Positions 39,004 to 47,852 of a stretch of DNA of 64,000 bases are shown in pieces. Each line of letters opens with the position of its first letter. Position 1 is the stretch's first letter. Made by a program: the position numbers and the translations under genes. The notes under the pieces are model-generated. The model had not been told where the DNA came from. It did not search any database and saw nothing but the letters and a program-made list of their open reading frames with translations. The stretch is from Halobacillus yeomjeoni (GTDB taxonomy: Bacteria > Bacillota > Bacilli > Bacillales > Halobacillaceae). The stretch spans positions 310,001 through 374,000 of the forward strand of contig NZ_JAIVAI010000002.1 of assembly GCF_020171525.1 (NCBI RefSeq), given 5' to 3'.

Positions 39004-39351
39004 CTAAACTTTTTGTAAGTGTGTATCTTTAAAATTACTCGGATACTTCAACCCATACCCGATTGCCCGATCCATCCCTATATGTGCAGTCCAAATAATA
39101 CTTAATGCCAACAGTAAGTCCTGTTGTAAAATGACACTTGGAATGATGACTACTAACGGAATGAAATACGTATGTCCCACATTATAAATCACTGCACCTA
39201 TTGAATTGTTAATCACGTAACCCAACATAGATACATCAGGAAGAAGGAAACAAAGGAAGAATAACCACCAAGTTACATCCGTTTGGGCGTAAAAATAAAC
39301 AGAAGTAAGGAACACGAACAACCCTTCAATATGTAACAACAATTTCGTCAT
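39004..39351 (-). CDS. DUF4260 family membrane protein
   Basis: A 115-residue membrane protein with about four helices. The family hallmarks are clear: LLLHIEGLFVFL, WWLFFLCFLLPDVSMLGY, YNVGHTYFIPLV and WTAHIGMDRAIGYGLKYPSNFKDTHL at the end. No biochemical function is known for DUF4260. The ATG at 39351 follows GAGGGGGG; an upstream in-frame start overlaps that site. Acidic and His residues inside the helices (LLPD, HTY, HIGMDR) are conserved in the family and may form a metal or proton site. Confidence 0.8.
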   Translation of the reverse strand: MTKLLLHIEGLFVFLTSVYFYAQTDVTWWLFFLCFLLPDVSMLGYVINNSIGAVIYNVGHTYFIPLVVIIPSVILQQDLLLALSIIWTAHIGMDRAIGYGLKYPSNFKDTHLQKV

Positions 39352-39392
39352 CAAAACCCCCCTCATAAAACAAAAGCAATCCAACCATATAA

Positions 39393-39438
39393 CAGAGGAA
39401 CGGTCCTTTCATTTGTGGAACCGTCCCTCCGTTTTTTC
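39393..39438. terminator. Hairpin after the RsbR paralogue
   Basis: GAGGAACGGTCC (39395-39406) pairs with GGAACCGTCCCTC (39417-39429) with one bulge; a run of six Ts follows on the plus strand (39432-39437) and only a poor tract on the minus strand, so its use by the minus-strand gene is uncertain. Confidence 0.5.
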
Positions 39439-39498
39439 AATTGAATGATCAGATTCAAGCTATTTTTTTATGGAACTTAGAATGTATCCTCTTTTACA

Positions 39499-40332
39499 CT
39501 AATCCACTTGAGGAAGGAAATATTTGCTCAACGCCTGTTGCAGAGTAGCTAAGGTTTCGGTCTGATCATTGAATGCAAACCCGGCATTCAATACCTCTCG
39601 AACGATTTCTTTCCTTAACCCGGTAATGACCGTTTTACAGCCCATCATACTTAAACCATCCATGCTCTTCTTCAATTCAATGATTGATTCCCGGTCCATT
39701 GTTGCGACTCCGGACAAATCCAGAATCAACGTTGATATCCTTAATTCTGAAGCCTTGGTCAGTACTTTTTCTTCCAGGATTTCTGCGCGGCTCGTATCGA
39801 TGGTGCCAATTAGAGGGAGCACGAAAATGGAGTCATTGATAGGGATGATTGGTACAGAGAGGTTTTCAACCATTTGCTGCTGAGCCTTGATCAATGCATC
39901 TTTATAGGTGGAATAACGGATGAAAAATGTATTCAGAAAGTCATCAACTCGATTATTGATTTCCGTTTCCAGCTTGAAGAAATCCTCCATGCCACTATTC
40001 CCGTCCTCCTTATAATATTTCTCAATAAATATCCACAGGGTTCTGCGTATAGAGTGAACCCACTCCAACTTAAAGGATAGATCTATGGAGTGAGTAGCCC
40101 ATGCCACCCCTTCTTGTTCAGCGAATTTCTTCAAAGATTCGTCTTCCCCATCAATGATATACATCACTAAGGTATGCGCATTGTTTACAAGGTCGATGTT
40201 TCCCACCCGCAAGATCTCATTAATCTTGTCTTTGACATTCACCGCCTCAGATAAAAGAGCTTGTTCAAAGGGCTTACTATTTTCCTTAAAGAAATACTTG
40301 AACTTCGTGGAATACCCGTAAGACTGTTCCAA
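39499..40332 (-). CDS. RsbR-like stressosome protein with STAS domain
   Basis: A 277-residue RsbR paralogue. The N-terminal 150 residues are helical (globin-like sensor region, EFDQ-free here: FKYFFKENSKPFEQ to YSTYKDALIKAQQQ). The C-terminal STAS domain begins VPIIPINDSIFVLPLIGTIDTSRAEIL and contains LILDLSGVATMDRESIIEL. In B. subtilis RsbR proteins, two Thr residues of this domain are phosphorylated by RsbT; the first is present (GTIDTSRAE) but the second is replaced in MDRES, which may alter control. It starts at TTG, with AAAGGGG upstream. No rsbS or rsbT is nearby. Confidence 0.75.
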   Translation of the reverse strand: MEQSYGYSTKFKYFFKENSKPFEQALLSEAVNVKDKINEILRVGNIDLVNNAHTLVMYIIDGEDESLKKFAEQEGVAWATHSIDLSFKLEWVHSIRRTLWIFIEKYYKEDGNSGMEDFFKLETEINNRVDDFLNTFFIRYSTYKDALIKAQQQMVENLSVPIIPINDSIFVLPLIGTIDTSRAEILEEKVLTKASELRISTLILDLSGVATMDRESIIELKKSMDGLSMMGCKTVITGLRKEIVREVLNAGFAFNDQTETLATLQQALSKYFLPQVD

Positions 40333-40801
40333 AGGTCCTGCCCCTTTCTCGTATTGTAATCACTATTTTTCGTAAAGGTTAAAAATCAACATTAGTAGAT
40401 TGCCGGTCGGTGTGTAGAGATCATTTTCCACCTTCAATGGTGAGACCGTAATCTCTTTTGTAATAAATTCTACAAAAAGGGAAATTTCCCTACTAGATTT
40501 GTAAATATTGATAGGTTATGTAGAAATGAAAAACCGTTTTTTCATTCTATTTCGATACACAACACACGTTAATTTTCCTGAACGACCCTGGATTACTCCG
40601 TTCAATATACCTACCCAGTAAAAAATGATCCCTCCGTTGAACTTTTTTTGTTTCTTATTACAAATGTTAAGGCAGCCTTTCATTTTATAATCCTCGTGTT
40701 AACATTTGGTTAAAGTTGGGTGAATGGTCTACAAAATCAATCACTCTCCCATTACTATTGTTGTGGGTTAAACAGAAATCTACCAAAGGAGGACATTACA
40801 A
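40333..40801. other. Intergenic region between the RsbR-like gene and glpQ
   Basis: 469 bp with no gene. It holds a perfect 12-bp palindrome GGGAAATTTCCC (40479-40490) flanked by TACAAA and TTTGTA, and further right TTAACA-5 nt-TTAAAG (40699-40715), resembling half of a PhoP binding site, in front of a possible -10 TACTAT (40753-40758) of glpQ. Confidence 0.5.
40699..40715 (+). promoter_or_regulatory. Possible Pho box upstream of glpQ
   Basis: Two TTAACA-like hexamers in the same direction, 11 bp apart start to start, the spacing PhoP prefers in Bacillus. Only two good units are seen; four are usual. Confidence 0.3.
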
Positions 40802-41752
40802 ATGAAAAAATTTCTTAAAAAAGCCACCTTGTTTGCCGTTGCTTTGAGTGTGGTAATAGCTCCAGCAACCACCCTGGCAGCAAACAAAGATAAGGACCCG
40901 ACAATGAATGATGAACGTTTTTTAGTGATTGGACATAGAGGTGTCAGTGGATTAGCCCCTGAACATACGATTCCCGCTTATGACCGTGTCAAAGAAGAAA
41001 AAGGAGACTATATCGAAGTGGACATCCAGATGACCAAGGATGGGAAACTTGTAGCGCTGCACGATACGACCCTCGATCGAACAACGAACGGGACTGGTGA
41101 AGTACGTGACCACACCCTTGAAGAAATCAAACAGCTCGATGCAGGCTCATGGTTCAATGAAGCTTACCCAGAGAAGGCAGACGAATCCTACGAAGGTCTG
41201 GAAGTCCCGACGCTTGAAGAAGTCTTCCAACGTTACGGAAAAGACACCAAGTATTATATTGAAACGAAATCTCCGGATGTCTATCCAGGCATGGAAGAGA
41301 AACTTCTTGAACTATTGGAGAAATACAACCTTGACGGTGCAAACGAGCGCTCCAGCAAAGTGATCATCCAATCCTTCAGTCAGGAAAGCCTACTCAAAGT
41401 GCACGAGATGGACCCGGATCTTCCTCTTGTGCAGCTGCTTTGGTATGAACCAGGTGAAAATGGCAAATACGAGGAATATAGCGGGGTCACCCCTTCTCCA
41501 TCTGACGTAACATCAGAGGACTTGGAAGAGATCGATCGTTATGCAGTCGGCATTGGCATGAATTACCGCTATGATGGAGAACTTTTTTACGATGAGGATT
41601 TCATTGAGGAAGCCAGAGAACTGGACTTGCTTGTCCACCCTTACACTGTGAACTCAAAATCAGATATGGATCTGCTTCTTGATTGGGGAGTTACGGGGAT
41701 GTTCACGAACTACGCCGGAAAGCTTCATGATGTCACTCATGACGATAACTAA
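40802..41752 (+). CDS. glpQ: Secreted glycerophosphodiester phosphodiesterase
   Basis: A 316-residue exported enzyme that hydrolyses glycerophosphodiesters (and in Bacillus also teichoic acid chains) to glycerol-3-phosphate. The signal peptide ends near TTLAANK. The GDPD motifs are complete: [17 protein letters not shown] (His-Arg and Glu), [28 protein letters not shown] (metal ligands and second His) and YIETKSPD. The C-terminal part ends [12 protein letters not shown], normal for GlpQ. AAAGGAGG precedes the ATG. The upstream region may carry a Pho box, which would suit a phosphate-scavenging role. Confidence 0.9.
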   Translation: MKKFLKKATLFAVALSVVIAPATTLAANKDKDPTMNDERFLVIGHRGVSGLAPEHTIPAYDRVKEEKGDYIEVDIQMTKDGKLVALHDTTLDRTTNGTGEVRDHTLEEIKQLDAGSWFNEAYPEKADESYEGLEVPTLEEVFQRYGKDTKYYIETKSPDVYPGMEEKLLELLEKYNLDGANERSSKVIIQSFSQESLLKVHEMDPDLPLVQLLWYEPGENGKYEEYSGVTPSPSDVTSEDLEEIDRYAVGIGMNYRYDGELFYDEDFIEEARELDLLVHPYTVNSKSDMDLLLDWGVTGMFTNYAGKLHDVTHDDN

Positions 41753-41798
41753 AGGATAAGACTATCAAAGCTACATTTATATGTTTTTAGAAACCTAC

Positions 41799-41848
41799 TA
41801 TTATAAGCGTCTGATCCCGTTAAGGGGCAGACGCTTATAATGTTTATT
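41799..41848 (+). terminator. Terminator of glpQ
   Basis: TTATAAGCGTCTG (41801-41813) and CAGACGCTTATAA (41828-41840) pair perfectly, with CCC/GGG inside the loop, then TGTTTATTT. Confidence 0.85.
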
Positions 41849-41892
41849 TAATAAAAGACGATGAGTTGGAGCCAGCACGTTTCACCTTTATC

Positions 41893-42330
41893 TCATTCCA
41901 GTGTTTTTTTAAATACATAACTTACCTGGTCAAAGTCCATTTTCTCAGTGTAAAAACGGTGGGCATCTGTACGATTTAACCCGGATGACAAAGCCACACT
42001 TTCAAAACCTGCCTCCTTTGCCCAATCATTCACATAAGAAAGCAATTTTTCACCGAACCCCTTTGAGCGATGTTTCTGACTGGTAACCAGATCACAAACC
42101 CACACAAACCTTCCATAGTAGAGAGTAGTCATGGGCTTTATACCAGTGACTGCTACGATTTCTTCTCCATTCATTAATGCAAACATTCTATATCGATCTA
42201 TTTCTTTCGCTTCGAAAACTAATTCCAAGTATGTATCTTCATCTAAATGCGTTCGTAACTCTTTCATTACGGGAAATGCTTTTCGGATTTCATCTTTGGA
42301 ATTTAGTTCTTTTACTGTCTGATCATCCAT
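41893..42330 (-). CDS. GNAT family N-acetyltransferase
   Basis: A 145-residue acetyltransferase. The acetyl-CoA binding segment is in [25 protein letters not shown] (about residues 76-100) and the closing motif is [22 protein letters not shown]. It begins with [15 protein letters not shown] at the ATG at 42330, after GGAGA. The substrate is unknown; it belongs to a run of independent GNAT genes in this part of the window (38.3, 41.9, 43.5 and 46.8 kb), which are not close relatives of each other. Confidence 0.7.
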   Translation of the reverse strand: MDDQTVKELNSKDEIRKAFPVMKELRTHLDEDTYLELVFEAKEIDRYRMFALMNGEEIVAVTGIKPMTTLYYGRFVWVCDLVTSQKHRSKGFGEKLLSYVNDWAKEAGFESVALSSGLNRTDAHRFYTEKMDFDQVSYVFKKTLE

Positions 42331-42414
42331 ACAATCTCCTGCCTCCTCCAAATACTGCGCTAAGAAAAATGGACCTGTGTAACAGCTGTAAGATATTCTA
42401 TCAAACTTAACCGC

Positions 42415-43455
42415 CTATCGATTTTCTTCTTTTTCACATGCTAAACACTGCATAACAGTATCACCGAATGATCGGACATCAGCTAAATAGTCATAACCTT
42501 CTGGAGAACCAAAGCTATTGAACATTCGAACAGCGACGATGTCTTCGTCGGGAATTACAAGTAAGGTCGCGTTTGTAAATCCAAGGATTTGGTAGGACCC
42601 TTCAGGAACTTGTTGACCTATCTCTGTTTTTTCTGCAGGTAAATGTTTGACGAACCACAAAAAACCATTCTGTGGCAAGTCTTTGTGAAGTGTGGGTGGA
42701 CTTTGGAGGGAAGTGGCTAAATCAATGATTTCAGCGGGAACAATCTGTCTTCCATTTATTTTTCCTCTTTTTAAATGGAGGTATCCCCAATAAGCTAACT
42801 CCCTCGTTGACACATACATATTCATTTTATCGCCTTCCGTGCTATCGCTCGTCCTCCAATCTTCATCACCTTCATAACGCAGCATCACATCAACGAGATG
42901 TTTGTTTTTCTTTGAATACCAATTGGATTCTTTAAATCCTAGAGGGATAAAAACATTCTCATGGATAATCTCTGAAACTGTCATATTTGTCGTTCGTTTA
43001 ACAATCTGAGTCAGCACATCAATCCCTATTTGTTTATAAGACCAGCTTGAGCCAGGAACAAAATCCCGTACGTCTCGATCGCTCTCTTGTTTTAATCCAT
43101 GTGTATGAGTAAGCAGATGTCTTATCGTCGTATCTTTCCAGATCGTTTCTTCAAGTTCAGGCAGATAGGTCAAAACGCAATCATCGATGTCGTTGATGTA
43201 CCCATAAAATACCGCATAAGCAACTGCAAAGCCGATATAACTTTTTCTTACTGAAGCTACATGAAATTGAGTATCAGCTTGAACTAATCTAGATTCTTCT
43301 TCATCTGCCTGTCTCCCTATGTACTTTTCTAACACGACTGAATCATTGTGAATGACCAGAGTGGATGCCCCTGAGCAGACTACATGATTAAAAGTCCTGT
43401 TAACGTGGTCTAATATGGGAGAGAAGCTTCTTTTATCGTTCTTATTAAGGACCAT
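42415..43455 (-). CDS. Serine hydrolase, beta-lactamase/esterase class C type
   Basis: A 346-residue cytoplasmic protein (no signal peptide) of the penicillin-binding-protein-like serine hydrolase family. The nucleophile motif is ASVRK (SxxK, about residues 67-71) and the second motif SYKQIG has the Tyr but not the usual Asn. The segment TTIRHLLTHTHGL is typical. The C-terminal region LGFTNATLLVIPDEDIVAVRM matches the family. It is probably an esterase or peptidase rather than a true beta-lactamase. The ATG at 43455 is used, with AAAGGT upstream; a TTG lies 18 nt earlier. Confidence 0.75.
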   Translation of the reverse strand: MVLNKNDKRSFSPILDHVNRTFNHVVCSGASTLVIHNDSVVLEKYIGRQADEEESRLVQADTQFHVASVRKSYIGFAVAYAVFYGYINDIDDCVLTYLPELEETIWKDTTIRHLLTHTHGLKQESDRDVRDFVPGSSWSYKQIGIDVLTQIVKRTTNMTVSEIIHENVFIPLGFKESNWYSKKNKHLVDVMLRYEGDEDWRTSDSTEGDKMNMYVSTRELAYWGYLHLKRGKINGRQIVPAEIIDLATSLQSPPTLHKDLPQNGFLWFVKHLPAEKTEIGQQVPEGSYQILGFTNATLLVIPDEDIVAVRMFNSFGSPEGYDYLADVRSFGDTVMQCLACEKEENR

Positions 43456-43549
43456 GATCGGACTACCTTTCAACTTTGATTATGTACCTGTCCCCTCACT
43501 TTTGCGAGTGTCCGATAGACGCTTATTTTACATGAAAACATCCCTGCCT

Positions 43550-44320
43550 CTAATAAAAAATAGAATACTCAACCGGATCTCTGAAACCCAACTTCTCCGC
43601 CAACCTCACCGATGATGGATTGGATATATCGCAGTCCCATCGAATAGTCATATTTTTTTCTAAGCTATGTAAAATGAACGCATGGGCAGCTATGCTCGCG
43701 AAGCCCCTGCCTCTATATTCTTGAGCGGTCGCAATATCAATCTCAGCATAACCATTCGAACAGAAAATCGACGTGCATTCACTCACTACTTCCCCGTTAT
43801 GTAAAATGCAGTATCCGAATCCATTTCTCAAAAAGTTTGCCACATTCCCCCAGTATTCTTCGTAATAGTCCTCCGTAAATTCCGCACTCTTTTTGATCAG
43901 TTTGGGAGTGATCGATTCTATGACATAGTCTTTTGGTAGTTCTCGAACATTTGCGTTTATGGTTCCACCGCTTAACTCATAACTGTATCGCTGCATTTGT
44001 TTCACTTCATCACCAAGCGTTTTACGAAGTGTCCTAACCCACTCTTTTGAAAAACTGAATAAAGTGAACCTCCGTTGATCAGACTTCCTTGTTTTATACA
44101 GCTTTACAAGCTCGTCATTAAAAGACGTGTTTTGTGCGCTGCCTCCGACAAAATAGATTCCATTATGCGTTTCTACAAAGATGGTGGTCCGGGAACTGTT
44201 ATAGGTATAAACTTTTCCTCCAATCGATCCATCCAATACAGCGTCAACGAAGGTGGGCACCGTCATCTTTTCTCTTTGTATAAACTCTTTAATTTCACCA
44301 TGATGTTCATATTCTTTCAT
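43550..44320 (-). CDS. GNAT acetyltransferase, two-domain (GNAT_acetyltran) type
   Basis: A 256-residue protein. The N-terminal half (to about 125) is the family-specific domain (TYNSSRTTIFVETHNGIYFVGG); the C-terminal half is a GNAT fold with AEIDIATAQEYRGRGFASIAAHAFI (acetyl-CoA loop, about residues 193-217) and the end WDCDISNPSSVRLAEKLGF. It starts at the ATG at 44320 after AAAGGTG. The substrate is unknown. Confidence 0.75.
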   Translation of the reverse strand: MKEYEHHGEIKEFIQREKMTVPTFVDAVLDGSIGGKVYTYNSSRTTIFVETHNGIYFVGGSAQNTSFNDELVKLYKTRKSDQRRFTLFSFSKEWVRTLRKTLGDEVKQMQRYSYELSGGTINANVRELPKDYVIESITPKLIKKSAEFTEDYYEEYWGNVANFLRNGFGYCILHNGEVVSECTSIFCSNGYAEIDIATAQEYRGRGFASIAAHAFILHSLEKNMTIRWDCDISNPSSVRLAEKLGFRDPVEYSIFY

Positions 44321-44393
44321 CACGCACACCTTTCTTCCGTCCAAGGAAGGTTCACATATGCAAACTAGAACCGCCCCACTATTTTAATAAGCC

Positions 44394-44576
44394 TCAAAAA
44401 TTAATGAGATAGCTTACTATTCGAAATATACTTAGTAAAAAAGTTCCTCCCAGCAGAACGACCATTACCCACTTTACGAGGAATGGTAGTTTTCCAGTTG
44501 TTGTTGGATAACCTTCAATCTTTTGTTTATGAGCGATAACATCGTTAAAAGGTTTATTTTGGTTTCCATAGCTCAT
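44394..44576 (-). CDS. Small single-pass membrane protein, unknown
   Basis: A 60-residue protein from the ATG at 44576, where GGAGG lies upstream; an earlier in-frame ATG overlaps that site. The polar N-terminus (SYGNQNKPFNDVIAHKQKIEGY) is followed by one C-terminal hydrophobic helix (LPFLVKWVMVVLLGGTFLLSI), so it is probably tail-anchored. No family is recognised. Confidence 0.5.
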   Translation of the reverse strand: MSYGNQNKPFNDVIAHKQKIEGYPTTTGKLPFLVKWVMVVLLGGTFLLSIFRIVSYLINF

Positions 44577-44803
44577 ATCCTTCGTCACCTCCATGGAAGT
44601 GTTGAGTACTAAGAAGGCTGTTCTTCAGACAACTTCTCTTTCATCGAGTAATCTCAGCCTGGGTATGATCATGCACATCAAGCTCAACAGTCTTTTTTCT
44701 ATATTCTAGAAAAACAGAGCAAGACCTTTATTTAATCTATAAGGAAACCTTTTCCTTTTTCGTCCGTAGAAAGGAGTATCAGACATAAAGAAAGGGGATC
44801 CAC

Positions 44804-45799
44804 ATGCCGCTATCACAGAATCTACTCCCATTGAAAGAAACCTATATCGACATATACGATCAGTTAAGAAAAGAAAACCGATGGACCGATAAGAAAATAT
44901 TGATGATGACAGCCTCCGTCTATGTAACAAGTGAGAAGGTATTTGATATTCACCGGTATGAGAAACTATGTGATGCCATTAAAAGCGAAGCAGGTTTGTT
45001 CTCCTATTTGAAATCTCCACTTCGTTATTCCGTTGCTGCCATGCTGGACTTACGCTTTGACGATTCATTGGCCGCATTTCATAACATGATGAAGGTGTAC
45101 GACTCTATGATAGAGAATGGATTCAACCGCTCCCCATTCACCTACCTCGCTGCAGCCGCCATGCTGCGGGAAGATTTGGATGGACCTGAGATGGAGAACA
45201 AAGTCCGCCGGGCAGTTGCGATCCACAAGTCTATGAAACAGGAACATCCCTTCCTGACCTCCCAGGACGACTATCCTCTCGCAGCTTTGTTAGCGGAACG
45301 GGAGGAAGAAATAGAAACCGTCATTGATCAGGTAGAATATTTCTACCGATCGCTTGACCGAAACGGATTCAGTAAAAGTAATGAACTTCAATTTTTAAGT
45401 CACATGCTGTCCTTGGATGAGACTCACACCGCTGACGAGCTGGTGGAACGCACCATCCATGCAGCAGATATGATGAAGAAATCCTCCATCCGTTTTAAAC
45501 GCATGCTGTATCCAGAAGCTGGACTATTAGCTTTGATCGGTGACGCGGATCGAACTATCAATGAATGGGAAGATTTCAAGACAGCTCTCGATCAAGAGTC
45601 ATCGTTCAGATGGCACAAAGACCTCAACGGAAAAGTAGCAGCCAACATTATAGTCAGTTCACGCTTACAGGATTCCGACACGTTCCAGACCGGATTGTTC
45701 ACCTCACTTGAGACCCTCTTACAAGCACAGCAAGTCGCGGTCTATGCCGGAACGATGGCTGCTGTTTCTGCTGGTGATGGCGGAGGGGGAGCAAACTAA
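44804..45799 (+). CDS. DUF4003 family protein
   Basis: A 331-residue cytoplasmic helical protein. The family pattern is recognisable: YDQLRKENRWTDKKILMMTASVYV near the N-terminus, LKSPLRYSVAAMLDLRFD, FLTSQDDYPLAALLAER, then LYPEAGLLALIGD and the Gly-rich end GDGGGGAN. No molecular function is known. AAAGGGG precedes the ATG, and the gene is monocistronic with its own terminator. Confidence 0.75.
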   Translation: MPLSQNLLPLKETYIDIYDQLRKENRWTDKKILMMTASVYVTSEKVFDIHRYEKLCDAIKSEAGLFSYLKSPLRYSVAAMLDLRFDDSLAAFHNMMKVYDSMIENGFNRSPFTYLAAAAMLREDLDGPEMENKVRRAVAIHKSMKQEHPFLTSQDDYPLAALLAEREEEIETVIDQVEYFYRSLDRNGFSKSNELQFLSHMLSLDETHTADELVERTIHAADMMKKSSIRFKRMLYPEAGLLALIGDADRTINEWEDFKTALDQESSFRWHKDLNGKVAANIIVSSRLQDSDTFQTGLFTSLETLLQAQQVAVYAGTMAAVSAGDGGGGAN

Positions 45800-45804
45800 T
45801 CCAA

Positions 45805-45845
45805 TAAAAACAGCGATTATTCCTTGGAGTAATCGCTGTCTCTTC
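45805..45845. terminator. Terminator of the DUF4003 gene
   Basis: ACAGCGATTA (45810-45819) and TAATCGCTGT (45830-45839) form a perfect 10-bp stem, with A and CT-rich tracts outside. Confidence 0.8.
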
Positions 45846-45911
45846 TTTACCACTTACTAAAATGCGTATAATGAAGCGTTGAACAGCACCGTCTCCACTT
45901 TTTCGCTCTAC

Positions 45912-46226
45912 TCATGAAATCAACTTCAAACCAATCGCTGCCCCTAAAACCATACCGATGAAGATGAGCCTTCTCCAGTCTTTGGATTCCCCGTAAAAAA
46001 GCATTCCTAATATAGCCCCGCCGGAAGCTCCAATTCCAGTCCACACAGCATAAGCCGTACCCATAGGTAAAGTTTCCATGGCAATAGAAAGAAAAAGAAA
46101 GCTTGCTCCAAATCCGAGAATCAAAAGAGTGAGAGCCTGCCAATTCCTGTCCTTATGCAGTTTGTTGATCATCACGACGCCAAGCATTTCACACAAGCCT
46201 GCCAAGATTAAAGATATCCACGCCAT
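45912..46226 (-). CDS. SMR-family guanidinium exporter subunit, YkkD/GdnD-like
   Basis: A 104-residue small multidrug resistance protein with four helices and the conserved Glu in helix 1 (LAGLCEMLGV, Glu near residue 13) that couples proton antiport. It has AYAVWTGIGASGGAILGMLFYGE, the helix-3 signature. Its start overlaps the stop of the upstream partner by one base. Because the pair lies behind a guanidine-I riboswitch, it should act as one half of a heterodimeric guanidinium exporter. Confidence 0.88.
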   Translation of the reverse strand: MAWISLILAGLCEMLGVVMINKLHKDRNWQALTLLILGFGASFLFLSIAMETLPMGTAYAVWTGIGASGGAILGMLFYGESKDWRRLIFIGMVLGAAIGLKLIS

Positions 46227-46567
46227 CAGGAATGTCCCCCTCCTTCACTCTCGTCTACAGTCACTGTCTTCAATCCAATGACACCTACCAGCAAAACAGC
46301 AATCAAAAGAATTTTTCCAAGTTTAACAGGTTCTCCGAAAAACAGGATTTCTGAAACGACTGTTCCTGCTGTACCGATTCCTACAAAAACGGCATACACC
46401 GTCCCTACGGGTAATTTCCGTCCGGCCATGATCATCAAATAGAAACTGATGACAATCGAAATCACCGTTCCCGTCCACGTCCAAAAATCATCGGCATGCT
46501 TTAGACCGATCACCCACGACACTTCAAAGAAAGCAGCAATGAATACACTGAGCCAATTCCTATCCAT
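46226..46567 (-). CDS. SMR-family guanidinium exporter subunit, YkkC/GdnC-like
   Basis: The 113-residue partner of the preceding protein. The helix-1 Glu is in [21 protein letters not shown] (about residue 14), and the helix-3 signature is [24 protein letters not shown] short acidic, Gly-rich C-terminal tail (DESEGGGHS) follows the fourth helix. First gene of the two-gene unit, 27 nt after the riboswitch expression platform; GGAGGTG precedes the ATG. Confidence 0.88.
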   Translation of the reverse strand: MDRNWLSVFIAAFFEVSWVIGLKHADDFWTWTGTVISIVISFYLMIMAGRKLPVGTVYAVFVGIGTAGTVVSEILFFGEPVKLGKILLIAVLLVGVIGLKTVTVDESEGGGHS

Positions 46568-46593
46568 TTCCCTACACCTCCAACATCATTCAT

Positions 46594-46720
46594 AAAAAAA
46601 TGGGAGACCACTGTTAAAACAGGATCTCCCAGGCTTTTGTCCTTCCGTGTCACAGTATGAAACTGTGTGTTTTCTCTCGGACCAGACCAACTCCACACAA
46701 AGTTGCGGAACCCTAGAAAA
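46594..46720 (-). ncRNA. Guanidine-I (ykkC) riboswitch with terminator
   Basis: On the minus strand the leader carries the ykkC consensus in order: CTAGGGTTCCG, GGTCTGGTCCGAGAG, AAACACA, ACACGGAAGGACAAAAGCC and GGGAGA. The final GGGAGA can pair with TCTCCC just before a run of eight Ts (46594-46606), so ligand binding would compete with termination. This class senses free guanidine, and the downstream SMR exporter pair is its classic target. Confidence 0.95.
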
Positions 46721-46817
46721 CATTCGCTTTCATTCAATTGCGTCTAACTTAACATTATCACAAACGGAGAAACAAGGGGTCTCACTTTACATGGGATATC
46801 ATGCTTTTTGTTGTCGC

Positions 46818-47606
46818 CTAACTCCCCTGTATTTCCTGAATGCTTTTTCCACCTGCATAAGCATGCCCGGTCTGCAAGGTGAGGATCGTGTTGAAATTAC
46901 AGCGACCATACACCTTTTCTGCTCGCTCATTGATCGGGTGCACCCATAGTTTTTCGAGGTCCAGGCTTTGAGCTTCTCTTTGGATATGCTCAAGCACCCT
47001 TCCGATCAATCCTTTTCCCCGATATCCTTCGATGGTGGCGACACTTTCCACTCTTCCTTGATTGCCATGAACAAACAAGCAGGCTGTAGAACAAGGTGTC
47101 CCCTTGTATTTCAATAGGTAATGCGTATAACGAGGATCATTGAATTCAGATTGGAATGCTTTTTCCCGTACTTCTTTTCCACCGAATTCTTTGATCTGAC
47201 ACTCCACCCCTAAAGCTTCATCATAATTCTCTGTGGTCACTTCCTCGATAGTAATGTTGGCATCTGACGGAAACTGTGTAATCTCCCCGTTCCACAACTG
47301 AATCGGCTGGGCATGACTTTCATACTGAAAGCCCTTTTCCTTTAACAGGGCGATGAAGCTCTTCAAAGCCTCTACGTTATATAAATAAAATCGAGGTATC
47401 ACATTCAAATCTTTATAAAAGGCCTTCACCTCATCAATCACCTGCTCCGGGTGGGCAGGCTGTTCACTCACATGAGCATGGTTGGCATCATAATAGTCCG
47501 GTTGATTCTCGTTCCAAAACAAAGTCCCCCATGCCCGGTCTTCTTTATTTGAAAAGGACTGCAAAAGGGCGAATTCAAGTTCTTCTATCTGCTTCATCAA
47601 ATTCAT
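46818..47606 (-). CDS. GNAT family N-acetyltransferase, two-domain
   Basis: A 262-residue protein. The N-terminal half (to about 125) is a degenerate GNAT-like domain (LNVIPRFYLYNVEALKSFIALLKEKGFQYE) and the C-terminal half a complete GNAT with GRVESVATIEGYRGKGLIGRVLEHIQREA (acetyl-CoA site, about residues 185-213) and NERAEKVYGRCNF. AGGTGG precedes the ATG. It reads in the same direction as the guanidine unit but ends before the riboswitch, with about 100 bp between. Substrate unknown. Confidence 0.7.
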   Translation of the reverse strand: MNLMKQIEELEFALLQSFSNKEDRAWGTLFWNENQPDYYDANHAHVSEQPAHPEQVIDEVKAFYKDLNVIPRFYLYNVEALKSFIALLKEKGFQYESHAQPIQLWNGEITQFPSDANITIEEVTTENYDEALGVECQIKEFGGKEVREKAFQSEFNDPRYTHYLLKYKGTPCSTACLFVHGNQGRVESVATIEGYRGKGLIGRVLEHIQREAQSLDLEKLWVHPINERAEKVYGRCNFNTILTLQTGHAYAGGKSIQEIQGS

Positions 47607-47725
47607 CGTTTTTCCACCTACTCTTGTTTTCTATATTCTTTCATTTTGCCAGCTACGTTTCAAACCACAACAAGATTTTTCGTTTATGGACTTATGTGCA
47701 AAAAAACCTTCCCTTAATCATTCAT

Positions 47726-47755
47726 TTGACATATCCCTCTGCTTCGTCTTAGTAT
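47726..47755 (+). promoter_or_regulatory. Promoter of the DoxX gene
   Basis: TTGACA (47726-47731), 18 nt, TAGTAT (47750-47755). The predicted start is near 47762, inside the large palindrome that follows. Confidence 0.65.
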
Positions 47756-47757
47756 TT

Positions 47758-47803
47758 ACCATACAACAAAAAGTTTCCCTAGGTAAACTTTTTGTTGTAT
47801 GGT
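47758..47803. promoter_or_regulatory. Operator-like 19-bp perfect inverted repeat
   Basis: The arms 47758-47776 and 47785-47803 are exact complements, with an 8-nt spacer containing CCTAGG. It covers the transcription start of the DoxX gene, a blocking position for a repressor. Confidence 0.65.
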
Positions 47804-47852
47804 GAAAAATAGATGGTATTCACTATCTTTAATATTATGAAAGGATGATGGT

